A stretch of DNA of 64,000 nucleotides from NCBI GenBank assembly GCA_028023455.1, contig JAQFVV010006221.1:331001-395000 (forward strand). The letters run 5' to 3'. The notes below the pieces were generated by a model. It was not told where the DNA came from, made no database searches, and was given only the letters and a program-made list of their open reading frames with translations. The translations under genes were made by a program, and so were the position numbers. The DNA is from Epiperipatus broadwayi. Taxonomy: Eukaryota > Onychophora > Udeonychophora > Euonychophora > Peripatidae. The stretch's first letter is position 1. Every line of letters begins with the position of its first letter. Positions 1-10,480 of this stretch are shown in pieces.

Positions 1-689
1 CACATTTTTTAATTGAAATAATATTTTCTGATTCTTAAAATAGTGTAATACGTCATGTTATAAGCAAATTTGGTGATTCAGTAATTATTCCAAAGTACTA
101 CGAATCTTATTCTAATGGTAATACTTTATTATTATTGTTAAAAACTTGTCATTCTCATAACAGCGAAAAAATTGACAAAAATATTATTGCAGTATATAGT
201 ATTTTAATCTAAGCACATTATAAAGTAGAATTCTACGTATGTTGTGTTTTCTTGTTATTGACTAGCTTTATAATCTTAGACTATCCATTTTTTCAAATAT
301 TTTATAAGTGACCATATATTGCTTCATTTCATTAAATGTAATAGCAATTGTTTATTTTTAAAAAAAGTACTATATATAGAAAAGATAGATGAACAATATA
401 CAATGATTGATCAATTAAAAATAATTTAGAACGCTCAAAAGAGGAAAACGCTGACTTTTCGGTGAACTAGAAATCACGATCCCGGTTAAGTCATGCAGAA
501 AATGCCAAAAAGACTATAGAGCTGTAAGTGCAAGTCTGACTGAGTTTAATATTATTTTTTGTAAGGCTAGTTAATTGTACCTGATAATTATTTAATCTGT
601 TAGCTTTTTATTTGTTTATCTACAACTAATGCATAAGGTTTGAATTAGTCTACCATTATTTATGTATCAATCACCCAACAATTCAACAT
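1..689. other. AT-rich sequence, no gene seen
   Basis: Low-complexity AT-rich DNA with no long ORF and no repeat that I could match elsewhere in the window. Confidence 0.6.
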
Positions 690-835
690 TTTCAACCATT
701 GTCATCCACTGCAAGATGATCTCACCAAATGTAATCCAGTTATTCCAATTTCTAATCACTTTTCTCCACAATGCATCAGCAAACTTCCTTATTTTATCCA
801 TCCATCTTATATGTGATTATTTTCTAAGCCTTTAC
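690..835 (-). mobile_element. RTE LINE 3'-end remnant
   Basis: The reverse strand resembles the 3' terminal part of the RTE copies at 27.2 and 53.6 kb. The order is the same: the basic tract before an RWMDEIRK-like segment, then the sequence just before the ATCC(A)CTGCA tail motif. It is strongly mutated and has no open frame. It is probably the end of an old 5'-truncated insertion next to the unrelated LINE that follows. Confidence 0.55.
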
Positions 836-883
836 ACAGAGTTATGTGATGCTCTGTGATTTCTTATATGGAGTCAGGAATCT

Positions 884-3033
884 CAGTAACTATGCACATG
901 GAAACCTGTTAGCCATTTTGACTTCCCTTTCTATTCCCCACCCCCAAGTTTTCCCATATCCTTCTCCATCCCATTTCCACAATATAATCTTTGTCAACTC
1001 CTTGGCCTTTATATCTAACCCCCCCCCCCATCTTTTCCCAAACCCAGCATAAAAACCAATAAGCCACTTTCTGTATAATCATTTTGTTCATATTTATTCT
1101 TCCACAACTTCATTATTTGTATCCTTTCTGCTTTCAGACATTTACATTCAATTAACAAATGCCTAATATTTTCTATGCCTTACTTACATAACTTGCAGAC
1201 TAAATCACCCATATTTTTCCATTTATGTGTATATTCCCTTATTCCTAAAGATCCTGTTCGAGCCTTAAATAGTAAACTACTTTTCTTGCTATTATCATAA
1301 ATTAATTCGCATCCAATATTCTGTTTACTTCTATAAATATTTAAACTTTTTTACTCTCCATACTAACTCTCCAACTCCCTAGTCTTTATTAATGCATCTA
1401 TTCTTCTATCCCATTTCTTAACACTCAACAATTTCTAACACAATCATCCCACCTTTTGTATAAGTATAATGAGATCAATTCTTTATTCATAACCCAATTA
1501 AATACTATTTTGGCTATTTTTTTATTCTCCATAAACTGCAATCTACCGATCATTTTCATTTTGCTTTTTAACATCTCTCATATAAAAACTTGACCATCCC
1601 ATTTCTCCTTGAATTGCCTTTTTTGCTGTCCACACTTCTGCATCTAATGCATGTCTTCCTATTTCTCTTTGTACTTTTTCTAAGTAATCTAATACCCCTT
1701 TAGTAACACACAATGCATCATTACCATGTGTTAACCCTGCTGCTGCCACTCCCTTTTCCATACAATTCTAGCTACATATTTTTTATATGAGAACACTGTT
1801 AATGTCTTTATCAATTCCTATCTTTTCTTTGTTTCATTTATCAATTTTTTCTCTCATTCGTCCATGCAATTTCTCTGATTACTTAAAATGATTCCCAAAT
1901 AGTTATATCTGTTCACCACACTTAACTTTATATCCCCCAGTAAAAATTCTTTGTCTTCTCTTTCCCCAGTATTAATCATCATTACTTTTGATATTTCTTC
2001 ACTAAATTTAATCCCCATCTCTTTATCCAACCTTTGCGCATGTCCTCAGCATAACTTCCATATCTTTCCTTCTTTCTGCACACAAAAAAAACATCATCCA
2101 CAAATAAAAAAACCGACAATGTATATACTCCCTTGCCACCTATTAATGGTATCTCTACTTCTCGTCCTATTCTTTCTATTGCTCTCTCCATTTATCCCAA
2201 AAATACAACAAAAACAAAATAGATGACAGATGACATCTTTGCCTTAGTCCCACCCCATTTTTAACTTTAACTGATTCTATATTCCCTAATTGAAATGTAT
2301 ATATAGTAATTATTTTCATAGAATTTCTTAATATCCACTAAAGCACCATCCATTCCCAAGTTTACTAAACTTACCCATAATCTATTTCTATTGACTCTAT
2401 CATACACCTTCTCTTTATTTATAAAACCCATATATGTCTACCTATATTCTTACTGATATCCATAAGTTGTGTAACTACAAATAAACTATCTCCTATACAC
2501 CTATCTGTTTGAAAACTCCTTGCATTTCTCCCACTATATTATTTTCTTCCATCCATTTTGCAACCCTTCCAGCCACATTTATGAGAAAACTTTATATAGC
2601 ACTGACGTTATCGCTGTCGGTCTATAATTGATTAATTTCTATGATCCTTACCTTTCCCTTTAAATAATAGCCTTACTCTTGTATTACTCCAACTATCCAG
2701 AAATCTCTTCTGTGCCATCTTATTAAAACATGATAATAGTTTTAATTTTGCCATCTGCCCTAAATTCATTACCATCTCTGCTGCCCATCCATCCAAACCT
2801 CTTGCCTTTCACTTTCTTACTTGCCTCATTCAGTTCATTTCCTGTAAATCGTGTATTCCCATTACTATATGCTCTTATGTTTGCTATCACTCTGTCCTTC
2901 ACATCTAACATCTTTTCTATATCCATTACATACTTGTTTAAAACTATCTCTAATTCTTCTCTAGAGTTACACTCTATTCCTTCATCATCTAGTGATACTA
3001 ATTCTCTCTCCCCTACATTCCTTTTTTTAATGT
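884..3033 (-). pseudogene. LINE-2 reverse transcriptase, 3' part (degenerate)
   Basis: A minus-strand APE-type non-LTR retrotransposon relic, different from the RTE family. Reading from 3033 down I see a linker (2723-3030) with a WKYIKKRNVGEREL-like segment, then RT pieces: a KGKGK block, an INKEKVYDRVNRNRLW block near 2400, FLFVDDVFFV near 2100 (FxVDD in place of the usual YADD/FADD catalytic box), and a C-terminal cysteine block near 1150-1300 (CKLCK..IENIRHL). The last part matches the plus-strand copy at 49.3 kb. Many stops and frameshifts, including a run of C near 1020, make it non-functional. The 5' part continues at 8517-8835 beyond an inserted LTR element. Clade is uncertain (Jockey/CR1-like group). 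Confidence 0.75.
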
Positions 3034-3038
3034 ATTTC

Positions 3039-3746
3039 TTCAGTGTCCAGCGGCACTCTATTGCTCGCTGGATTGCAACTATCAATAACACAATATAAAA
3101 TAATTAATGAGGCAGACCGGCAAGTAGGTTTAAATAACGAAGATTTATTTAAAGGTTTATATATATGTTAATCACTATTAATATATACAAAGTACGAATA
3201 ATATATACACGCTAATATTATTATATATAAATAAGGGGCCCGAAGGCAGAGTAAAATAATAAAGAGATCGGTACGACCTGTTATAGTTCCCTAGGTTTAC
3301 TTTGGCACGTCCGGAGGTAAACCTCTCCGCAAGGCTAGGTGAAGCAAAGGAGCTGACTGGAGCACCCGAGGAAATGGCACATCTACCTTTCAAGCGCTTC
3401 ACTTAGCAAGTGTCCTCTCTCAGTTCAATATTAGATCCATTACTTGTCACGCCTTTATTTTGGAGTAGCCTCCCTTCATTGGCCATCCGCTGTCCACGTG
3501 GTGGTCATCTCTTTAGTTCTTATAGGATCCCTGATTAGATAATGTCACGCCTTTAACATTGTCTATTCTAAGCAATGGCTTTGTTTACATTATCTAATCC
3601 TTCTTGATAAATTACTTTATAGTTTAGCGTTAATATATCATTTAATTATTTACAATACACAATTAGCGATCCGTTAGTTTTACATTTATTTTTATTATTG
3701 GTTAAACGTATTTTTTCTATACATGCACATACACACACATTTAGCA
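3039..3746 (-). repeat. 3' LTR of the Ty3/gypsy element
   Basis: 708 bp, matching 7803-8511 with scattered substitutions and one-base indels. In element orientation it starts TGCTAAATGTG and ends CTGGACACTGAA. The pol stop codon lies inside its first six bases. The 74-residue ORF within each LTR (3178-3402, 7942-8166) is not recognised and is probably chance. Confidence 0.92.
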
Positions 3747-5417
3747 TACCTCCCCCAAGTTCAGAGATAGCGTTTTAGTTTGTTGATTTTTTTTTCTCTC
3801 TGAACTTAGCACATAATCACTGAGGTGGGAGGGAATTTTACTTTCCCTCTTAGAACGTTGGGGGATGTCCAATTCCGCGTCTGGAGCGTCATCTTTTCTC
3901 GGAAATGGCTGCGGCGTTTGTTGTATACTTTCGTCTTTACGCAATTGATTTATGTGTTTGCGTAACTCTCTTCCGTTCTCCATTCGTACAGCAACCACTT
4001 GCTTACTTAAATGTCGCACAATTTCCGCTTTAATCCAGAATCTATCCTGATTATTTCTAACCCATACGCGGTCTTGTGGTGAGAATTTATAGTTTCTGCC
4101 TGAAGGTACTTCGGTGTCCTTCGTTGGTATAATTTTGTCAAGCTTTGTTCGCAGTCTACGACCTAGATATTTCTCTGCGGGTGATTTACCCGACTTAGCT
4201 GTAGGCGTAGAGTGTTGATAAAGAAGCGTCTTAAAGACCGCTTCGTGCAGACTTTGTTTTCCCATTTTATTGATGGCGGATTTTAAATTCTGTACAGTTT
4301 TTTCAGCCAGTCCATTTGATTGGGGGTGGTAAGGTGGAGTAAATATGTGGTTAATTCCCCATTCGTGCATCGAGTAAGCGAACTTTTCTGATGTAAAACC
4401 TGTGCCGTTGTCGGATACTAGGGTTTCTGGGAGACCGTGGTGTGCGAACATTTCCAACAGTTTGTCGATGGCTTCATCCGAACCTGTGTTTTTAACTATT
4501 TTATATTCGGCCCATCCTGAATAGGCATCCACTGCTACTAGAAATAATTGTCCTTGAATAGGACCGCAGTGATCTATATGAATTCTCTGCCATGGCTTGT
4601 CTGCTTCTTGCCAGGACTCGAATTTGGCTGAGGGTGCATTTGCACATGACTGGCAGTTTGTGCAGTTTTTTATGCATTGTTCTATGTCACTGTTAATTTT
4701 CGGCCACCAGACATAACTACGAGCTAACGCTTTCGCCCTTACAATGCCCGGATGACCTTCGTGCAATAAATTAAGTATTTGCGACCTGCCGCTTACGGGG
4801 ATTAGTACTTGGTCGCCTCTGAGTATACAGTCTTTGCAAATGGACAGTTGTTCTCGAGCTTTCCATAGCTCTATGTGCAAGAAAGATGGTCTTTGTTTTG
4901 GCCAACCTTTGCTGATTTTTTCCATGATCCATCTGTAGCCAGCGTCTTCTCTGGTCCAAGCGGCTACCTTTGCGCTGTTAAGTGTCTGGCTGTTTAGTGC
5001 GTTGATATAGTTAATTTCTACTTCGTTTACTTCTTTCTCGAGCTGATCTGGCATTCGCGATAACGCGTCGGCATGACCGATTTTCGTGCCTTTTTTGTAT
5101 TCGAGGTTATAATTGTAACCTGCTAGTATGTTAAGCCATCTCAACATACGAGGGCTTAAATGTTCAGGCATCTGTTTCGTGCCTAGAATTCCCAAGAGTG
5201 GCTTATGGTCGGTTATTAATTGGAAAGGACGTCCATATAGATATTGGTGGAATTTACGAATTCCGAACACTATGGCGAGGGCTTCCTTGTCTAGCTGGCT
5301 GTAGTTCTTTTCCGCCTTGGACAAGGTGCGCGACGCGTATGCTATAGGACGTTCTCCAGAGTGGGATGGATGGCATATCACTGCCCCCACGCCATTTTCT
5401 GATGCATCAGTTGTCAC
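3741..5417 (-). CDS. pol: Ty3/gypsy pol: RNase H and integrase
   Basis: Second half of the retrotransposon polyprotein, 558 residues from the first Met. It is probably translated as part of gag-pol, because the frame stays open upstream to the frameshift near 5530. RNase H: D4, E45 and D70 in TTDAS, LDKEA and TDHKPL contexts, then a HADALSR motif near 115. Integrase: zinc-binding H219, H222, C252, C255, then catalytic D282, D336 and E372, giving the canonical D-x53-D-x35-E spacing. C-terminal region with DRVWVRN...HINQLRKD typical of gypsy integrases. It ends with TAA at 3741-3743, just inside the 3' LTR. No core catalytic residue appears lost. Confidence 0.93.
   Translation of the reverse strand: MTTDASENGVGAVICHPSHSGERPIAYASRTLSKAEKNYSQLDKEALAIVFGIRKFHQYLYGRPFQLITDHKPLLGILGTKQMPEHLSPRMLRWLNILAGYNYNLEYKKGTKIGHADALSRMPDQLEKEVNEVEINYINALNSQTLNSAKVAAWTREDAGYRWIMEKISKGWPKQRPSFLHIELWKAREQLSICKDCILRGDQVLIPVSGRSQILNLLHEGHPGIVRAKALARSYVWWPKINSDIEQCIKNCTNCQSCANAPSAKFESWQEADKPWQRIHIDHCGPIQGQLFLVAVDAYSGWAEYKIVKNTGSDEAIDKLLEMFAHHGLPETLVSDNGTGFTSEKFAYSMHEWGINHIFTPPYHPQSNGLAEKTVQNLKSAINKMGKQSLHEAVFKTLLYQHSTPTAKSGKSPAEKYLGRRLRTKLDKIIPTKDTEVPSGRNYKFSPQDRVWVRNNQDRFWIKAEIVRHLSKQVVAVRMENGRELRKHINQLRKDESIQQTPQPFPRKDDAPDAELDIPQRSKRESKIPSHLSDYVLSSERKKNQQTKTLSLNLGEVC
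3747..3756 (-). promoter_or_regulatory. Polypurine tract
   Basis: Reads GGGGGAGGTA in element orientation, directly before the 3' LTR start TGCTAA. This is the expected plus-strand primer position. It also fixes the LTR boundary. Confidence 0.8.
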
Positions 5418-5419
5418 GG

Positions 5420-7597
5420 TTACCTCACGCTCGCTGTCATAATGGACCAGTAGTTTATTTGATGTGAGAAGGGCTTTGGTGTGGAGAAATGCTTGCTCTT
5501 GTGCTGCTTCCCAATTCCATTTCTGGTTTTTTTTTTTAATAATTCGTACAGCGGCGTCGCTATGTGTGCTTTGCCATTCAGGAAGTTTTCAAAATAGTTC
5601 ACCAGGCCCAAAAAGGCCTGTAGTTGTTTTACGTTATTCGGTCTTCTGGCGTCAGATACTGCTTTGACTTTTTCAGGGGAGGGGCTTATTCCTGAGTTTG
5701 ACACTATGTGACCCAGGAATTTTATTTCAGTAGCCTTCCAAATACATTTTTTCGCATTTAATTTTGCTCCAAATTCCTCCAGTCTTTGGCAAACTTTTGA
5801 GATACGAGTGCTCAATTCATTTTCTGAATTAGCAGTGACCAATATATCGTCAAAGTAGGGGATGATGCCTTCGAGTCCGTTTAGAAGAGTCTCCACTTTT
5901 GCTTGGAATATACTTGGTGCTGAAGCTATTCCGAATGGTAGACGTTTGCATCTAAATAAACCTATGTGTGTAGTAAGTGTTAGAATGTTCGCAGCTTTGT
6001 TGGTCACCGGGATTTGGTGGAAGGCCGAGTTGAGGTCTAATTTTGAAAAATATTTAGACTTTTGGAGCGACGCTATGATTTCTCTTGAGTTAGGAACGGG
6101 GTATGCGTGTTTGTTTAGTGCTTTATTGACTGATACACGGTAATCGCCGCACAAACGTATTTGTCCATTTGGCTTGGTTATTACAACCAGTGGGGTAGCC
6201 CACTCGGCTTCTTCTGTTGCTTCAAGCACGCCATCTTTAACCAATTGCTTTATTTCCTCCGCTATTTTTTCTTTCTGAGCGTACGGAATCTTTCGTGGTC
6301 TACAAATTATAGGCACTGCTTCGGGTGATAATTCTAATGAAACTGGTTTTGTTTTTATCCTTCCCGGTTCTCCATCGAAAAGTTTAGGAAAACACTGTCT
6401 GATGTTTTTTTCAATGTCAATATTTTTGACCCAAGCAATTTTTATTCCCAGTTGCTGAAACCAATCACGGCCAATAAGAGGATTTATAGGGGCGTGTACT
6501 ATATATAACGGCAATGTAACTATTTTTTTCGCATTGTTTGAAGTAATTGGAGCCTCAATTACTCCTTTAATTTTTATAGCGTTACCATTGACGTCTCGAG
6601 CCTTCAGATTCGTATGCATCAGTCTAGGTGGCTGTCTCATATCTGCCACAATGGTTTTCCAATCTTTAATGGAAAGTAACGACACCCCACTACCGCTGTC
6701 AATTTCCATCGATAGGGGTTTTCCGTAAATTTTGACAGTTATTTCAAATTTCTGTGATTGGTCCGAAGACACATTATTAATTGCCGAAAATTCCTCTTGT
6801 TTATGTTTTCTCGTAACGCTCTCTTGGCTGTTATTCTTTGTATAATTATCGTATTTTTTATTTCTGCACATTTTTTCCCAGTGGCCGAATTTATTGCAGT
6901 GTTTACAGCGTTGGTCTTTATAAAAACAGTCACGTGCCATGTGACCTAGTTTTCCGCAGCAAAAACACTTAATTCGACTTTTCTTAATGTCTGTTGTTCC
7001 ACTTTGATCAGGCACCCTTCTATCTGGTTTGTCTACTTTGTGGACTTCATAAGGATCGTTGTCCGCTATTTTCATGGCCGCAAATTCCTTTGATTGCTGC
7101 AACACGAGTTCGTGAGCTATACCACGTTTGATAGCTACTTTATAGTTAATATCCATATCTGCCAATAACTGCTGTCTCAGACTATCACTGCTCATTCCAC
7201 ATAAAAATTGTTCGAGGAGGGCTTCCTCCAGGTATGAATCGTAGACGCAGTTTTTTGCGAGTTCTCGCAGGGCAGTATCATAATCTTGTGTCCGCTCGTT
7301 CTTGCCTTGGCGGCGATTTCTAAAGTGGAGTCTGGCAATGTGTCTAGACTCACGAGGATTAAAATAGTCGGTCAAACGATCTTTGACCTGTTCAAATGTT
7401 AATTCTTCCGGGGTTTTAGGTTCACAGAGCCTATTTGCGATCTGGATTACTCCTTTTCCAGCGAAACACAATAAGGTCGCTGTTTTGCTTTTATCGTCTT
7501 TTACTCTGTTAATAATTAACAGTTTTTCAATTTGTTGGACGTACAGGGGCCACTCACTTGCCTCTCTGACGTCAAATTCGGATATTGCCGGCTGCAT
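5420..7597 (-). CDS. gag-pol: Ty3/gypsy gag-protease-reverse transcriptase
   Basis: 725 residues. A gag/capsid-like domain (about 1-190) contains the segment ANRLCEPKTPEELTF. Two CCHC knuckles follow (C-x2-C-x4-H-x4-C at 211-224 and 231-244). The retropepsin active site is D300-S-G within MEIDSGSG (DSG instead of DTG). RT spans about 420-650 with SKLDLNSAFHQIP and YFDD at 581-584. From about residue 670 the frame is wrong: after a run of A (T10 on the plus strand near 5527-5537) the reading becomes non-homologous and ends at 5420, while the correct frame continues in the RNase H-integrase ORF. This is consistent with a single-base indel at the homopolymer, either a real lesion or a sequencing error. 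The start Met lies 205 bp from the 5' LTR. Confidence 0.93.
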   Translation of the reverse strand: MQPAISEFDVREASEWPLYVQQIEKLLIINRVKDDKSKTATLLCFAGKGVIQIANRLCEPKTPEELTFEQVKDRLTDYFNPRESRHIARLHFRNRRQGKNERTQDYDTALRELAKNCVYDSYLEEALLEQFLCGMSSDSLRQQLLADMDINYKVAIKRGIAHELVLQQSKEFAAMKIADNDPYEVHKVDKPDRRVPDQSGTTDIKKSRIKCFCCGKLGHMARDCFYKDQRCKHCNKFGHWEKMCRNKKYDNYTKNNSQESVTRKHKQEEFSAINNVSSDQSQKFEITVKIYGKPLSMEIDSGSGVSLLSIKDWKTIVADMRQPPRLMHTNLKARDVNGNAIKIKGVIEAPITSNNAKKIVTLPLYIVHAPINPLIGRDWFQQLGIKIAWVKNIDIEKNIRQCFPKLFDGEPGRIKTKPVSLELSPEAVPIICRPRKIPYAQKEKIAEEIKQLVKDGVLEATEEAEWATPLVVITKPNGQIRLCGDYRVSVNKALNKHAYPVPNSREIIASLQKSKYFSKLDLNSAFHQIPVTNKAANILTLTTHIGLFRCKRLPFGIASAPSIFQAKVETLLNGLEGIIPYFDDILVTANSENELSTRISKVCQRLEEFGAKLNAKKCIWKATEIKFLGHIVSNSGISPSPEKVKAVSDARRPNNVKQLQAFLGLVNYFENFLNGKAHIATPLYELLKKKTRNGIGKQHKSKHFSTPKPFSHQINYWSIMTASVR

Positions 7598-7604
7598 TAC
7601 GGTA

Positions 7605-7675
7605 CTTAGTCAATTTAACAAAAATATAAAAATTTTACGATAACTTAGTCAATTTAACAAAATATAAAAATATTT
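7605..7675. repeat. Tandem duplication in the retrotransposon leader
   Basis: ACTTAGTCAATTTAACAAAA followed by an AT tract occurs twice with a 38-bp period between the primer-binding site and the gag start. Confidence 0.7.
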
Positions 7676-7789
7676 TTCTTAGTAGTTTTATCTCCTCACG
7701 AAATCAAATAATTAGACGCCAACGTATTCGGCTGTCAATGCGTTGATTGTTATTACTGAGAATTACACCGTTGAGGTTCGTAATCAACT

Positions 7790-7801
7790 GTAACTGCGCC
7801 A
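7790..7801 (-). promoter_or_regulatory. tRNA primer-binding site
   Basis: In element orientation TGGCGCAGTTAC begins one base after the 5' LTR end (CTGAA-T-TGGCGC). A TGGCGC start is typical of Ty3/gypsy primer sites. The exact primer tRNA cannot be assigned from 12 bases. Confidence 0.7.
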
Positions 7802-7802
7802 A

Positions 7803-8511
7803 TTCAGTGTCCAGCGGCACTCTATTGCTCGCTGGATTGCAACTATCAATAACACAATATAAAATAATTAATGAGGCAGCCCGGCAAGTAGGTTTAAATA
7901 ACGAAGATTTATTTAAAGGATTATATATGAGTTAATCACTATTAATATATACAAAGTATGAATAATATATACACGCTAATATTATTATATATAAATAAGG
8001 GGCCCGAAGGCAGAGTAAAATAATAAAGAGATCGGTACGACCTGTTATAGTTCCCTAGGTTTACTTTGGCACGTCCGGAGGTAAACCTCTCCGCAAGGCT
8101 AGGTGAAGCAAAGGAGCTGACTGGAGCACCCGAGGAAATGGCACATCTACCTTTCAAGCGCTTCACTTAGCAAGTGTCCTCTCTCAGTTCAATATTAGAT
8201 CCATTACTTGTCACGCCTTTATTTTGGAGTAGCCTCCCTTCATTGGCCATCCGCTGTCCACGTGGTGGTCATCTCTTTAGTTCTTATAGGATCCCTGATT
8301 AGATAATGTCACGCCTTTAACATTGTCTATTCTAAGCAATGGCTTTGTTTACATTATCCAATCCTTCTTGATAAATTACTTTATAGTTTAGCGCTAATAT
8401 ATCATTTAATTATTTACAAAACACAGTTAGCGATCCGTTAGTTTTACATTTATTTTTATTATTGGTTAAACGTATTTTTTTCTATACATGCACATACACA
8501 CACATGTAGCA
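7803..8511 (-). repeat. 5' LTR of the Ty3/gypsy element
   Basis: 709 bp, direct copy of 3039-3746. In element orientation it starts TGCTACATGTG. It would supply the promoter, but I could not identify a convincing TATA box. Confidence 0.92.
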
Positions 8512-8516
8512 ATTTC

Positions 8517-8835
8517 CAACGTTTTTTACTCCCATCTCTTCCACTTTTATTAATATCTTCCAACAGTTTACTATTTAATTTCATTCTCTCTATAATTATC
8601 TATTTTAGCCAACTTCTTTTTTTCTAAGTACTTTTCCCATTTAGTATTAACATATTTTTCACTTTCTTTGTTCTTAATAGCACACTTATATTCTCTGCAT
8701 GCTTTTCCCCTCTCTTTTACACTTTTACTCTCACTTTCCTATTACTTTTATTCTTCTGAATATTCTCACCTAAAACCCCATTCGCCACTTTTTCTGTTTC
8801 ACCACACCAGTCCTTATACTCGTCCTCAAGAGAAA
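8517..8835 (-). pseudogene. LINE-2 reverse transcriptase, 5' part (degenerate)
   Basis: Continuation of the LINE split by the LTR element. The reverse strand reads a linker before RT with ACREYKCAIKNKES and KWEKYLEKKK-like segments, then KRW at the insertion junction. Across the insertion this joins a segment beginning KYIKKRNVG on the other side. One stop codon is visible after RVKV. No endonuclease domain remains; the relic stops at a small hairpin repeat. Confidence 0.65.
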
Positions 8836-8941
8836 ATTTCATACAGTAGCGCCACTCAGTGCAAGACGGAGAAATCAGTGGATCTCTATCTAGTGCCTAC
8901 TCATTGCACTGAATGGTGCTACTATATGGAGAGTTTTGCAT
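8836..8941. repeat. Short palindromic repeat, family A core termini
   Basis: Inverted ends ATACAGTAGCGCCACTCAGTG and its complement before ATGGAGAGTTTTG match the inner arms of the hammerhead repeats at 47.2, 57.3 and 58.6 kb. The ribozyme-bearing middle is missing. It separates two unrelated LINE relics. Confidence 0.75.
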
Positions 8942-9960
8942 CTGTAAACTTTGGTTCCCATTACAGTTGTCCATCTGTTATCATTTCTTCCAGCAGCAAT
9001 ATGTCTACCCCAATTCCAGTGTCAGTCTCTTGTGTTAGTGAATTCTATTTATTCTCACCCCTGTATTTCATTTTTGATCCCTTTTTGTAACTTTGTTCAG
9101 TGATCTGAAGTCTGTATTGCTTTTCTGTTAAAAGTCCAAGTCTTAGATCCATGAGTAACTGGTAAAACATATTTTAAAAACTTCTTAGTAATATCAAGAT
9201 TATTTATTCCAAAAGCACTCCATCCAAGTTTAATTCTATAATTAAATCTCATCCATTATGTTTCTATCCGTATTAATAATCTCCCAAAGTATTTATAGCT
9301 AACTTCTAATTTGATTTTCACTCTTTATTTTCTTTTTCTGAGAAAGTCTTTTTGGCATTTAGTTTTAGTTTTTTGTTTCCTTTTAGTTTTTTTTTTTTTG
9401 GTCTGATAATTCTTGCAATAGTTCATGAAACTCCAAAGTATTGGTGGCCGAGTGGTTAGCACAAGCAGTTACCTCGGGGTTTGTTTCCCGGACGACACAT
9501 TAAAAAAACCTCCAAAGCATTTGCAAAAACAACCATATTGTCTGCAAAATCTAGATGACTTAAATAATCTCCATTTACTTTTAATTTCTTAGCTTTTTAA
9601 TTCATAAAATATTTATTATAAAATTGCTGTAAAACGTTTTGAAATATAGAACCATTCTGAACTACATTTTTCTCACTTAATCTTCTTAATATCATTATGT
9701 TGTTTTATTGATATGTTTTATAAATATTCTTTAGAATATAATAATATTCTGGGTTTATATCTTTTTAATCCAATACTTTAATTACCTTAGAAATGCCATA
9801 AAATTAAATACCTTTTTATACTCTAAAAATCCAAAGCGTAACGGCAACATCATATTCATTGGACTTTTCTATAACTTTTTTCAATACTCGGATTGTTCTA
9901 AAGCTACTTTTAAATACAGTTTGTTCTTCTATTAAGTTAGAATCCAAAGTTTTCTATAGA
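8942..9960 (-). mobile_element. RTE LINE remnant with SINE insertion
   Basis: Reverse-strand similarity to the RTE copies covers the C-terminal WTLNRRAIQ-like segment near 9110-9170, HRIKLGWSAFG near 9210, the ADD catalytic region near 9540-9560, and a region equivalent to [18 protein letters not shown] near 9730-9790. Indels and stops are frequent. A tRNA SINE interrupts it at 9439. Confidence 0.75.
9439..9509 (+). mobile_element. tRNA-derived SINE (SINE-1)
   Basis: A-box TGGCCGAGTGG at 9445-9455 and a degenerate B-box near 9476-9489, ending in a short A-rich tail. Flanked by CTCCAAAG at 9431-9438 and 9510-9517. The other RTE copies show one CTMAAAG at this spot, so the insertion is unambiguous. 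Confidence 0.8.
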
Positions 9961-10144
9961 TGAGTTGTTATTATCTTGATAACGATAATTAAAAAAGTGA
10001 TGCATTGAGAATTAACTGATAAAGAATTAAAATAATTACTGAATCGGATACAACAGAGTTTATTAAAATAATCGAGCAAGTGATAACTTAAGTCAAATTC
10101 AATAAAGTTTAATAAAATTATCAGACAATAATGTTTTTGGATAT

Positions 10145-10480
10145 GAAGACAAATGAAATTGCAAGCAAGTTGTATGATCCTTTGCAACCAGAGGAATACA
10201 CATGCAAAGAAATAATGGAACAATTAGAAAATTATTTTAGTAGAAAACTGACTATACATCTCAAGGTTGCAGTTTCAAAGCAAGCAAGAAAAAACAGATG
10301 ACAATCTACAATTTAGCATTTAGAAAATTGCCAATCTTGTATTTACAGAATGTATGTGGAGAAAGCATTGCTCAAACTAATCGGTAGATGTATCTGGAGA
10401 CACATTACAACAGCAATTATTAGCAGATGAGAATATTCTGTTCAATTTTCTTAGAAAAATATGTAACATTTTTGAATAAA
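10145..10480 (+). pseudogene. Ty3/gypsy gag relic
   Basis: Plus-strand translation in shifting frames follows the gag of the intact element: EIASKLYDPLQPEEYT aligns with the ANRLCEPKTPEELT region, then an MYVEKALL piece, then SGDTLQQQLLADENI aligns with SDSLRQQLLADMDI. Stops and frameshifts lie between the pieces. It is a different, older element from the one at 3-8.5 kb. Confidence 0.65.

Larger units (their letters stand above)
3039..8511 (-). mobile_element. Ty3/gypsy LTR retrotransposon, nearly intact
   Basis: A 5,473-bp element read on the minus strand: 5' LTR 7803-8511, primer-binding site, gag-protease-RT ORF, RNase H-integrase ORF, polypurine tract, 3' LTR 3039-3746. It is flanked by the 5-bp direct repeat ATTTC (3034-3038 and 8512-8516), a target duplication. 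The insertion splits a LINE ORF: the sequence left of 3034 and right of 8516 joins into a continuous LINE reading. The LTRs differ at about a dozen positions, so the insertion is fairly recent relative to its surroundings. No env-like ORF is present. The only break I see in the polyprotein is one frameshift at an A/T homopolymer. Confidence 0.93.

Noticed and set aside
3178-3402. 74-residue ORF present in both LTRs
   Set aside because: No recognisable motif, minus-strand LTR sequence, and conserved only because the LTRs are recent copies.
9439-9509. tRNA gene
   Set aside because: The tRNA-like heads here and at 19.2, 21.7 and 43.5 kb have A-tails, degenerate arms and target duplications, so they are SINEs.
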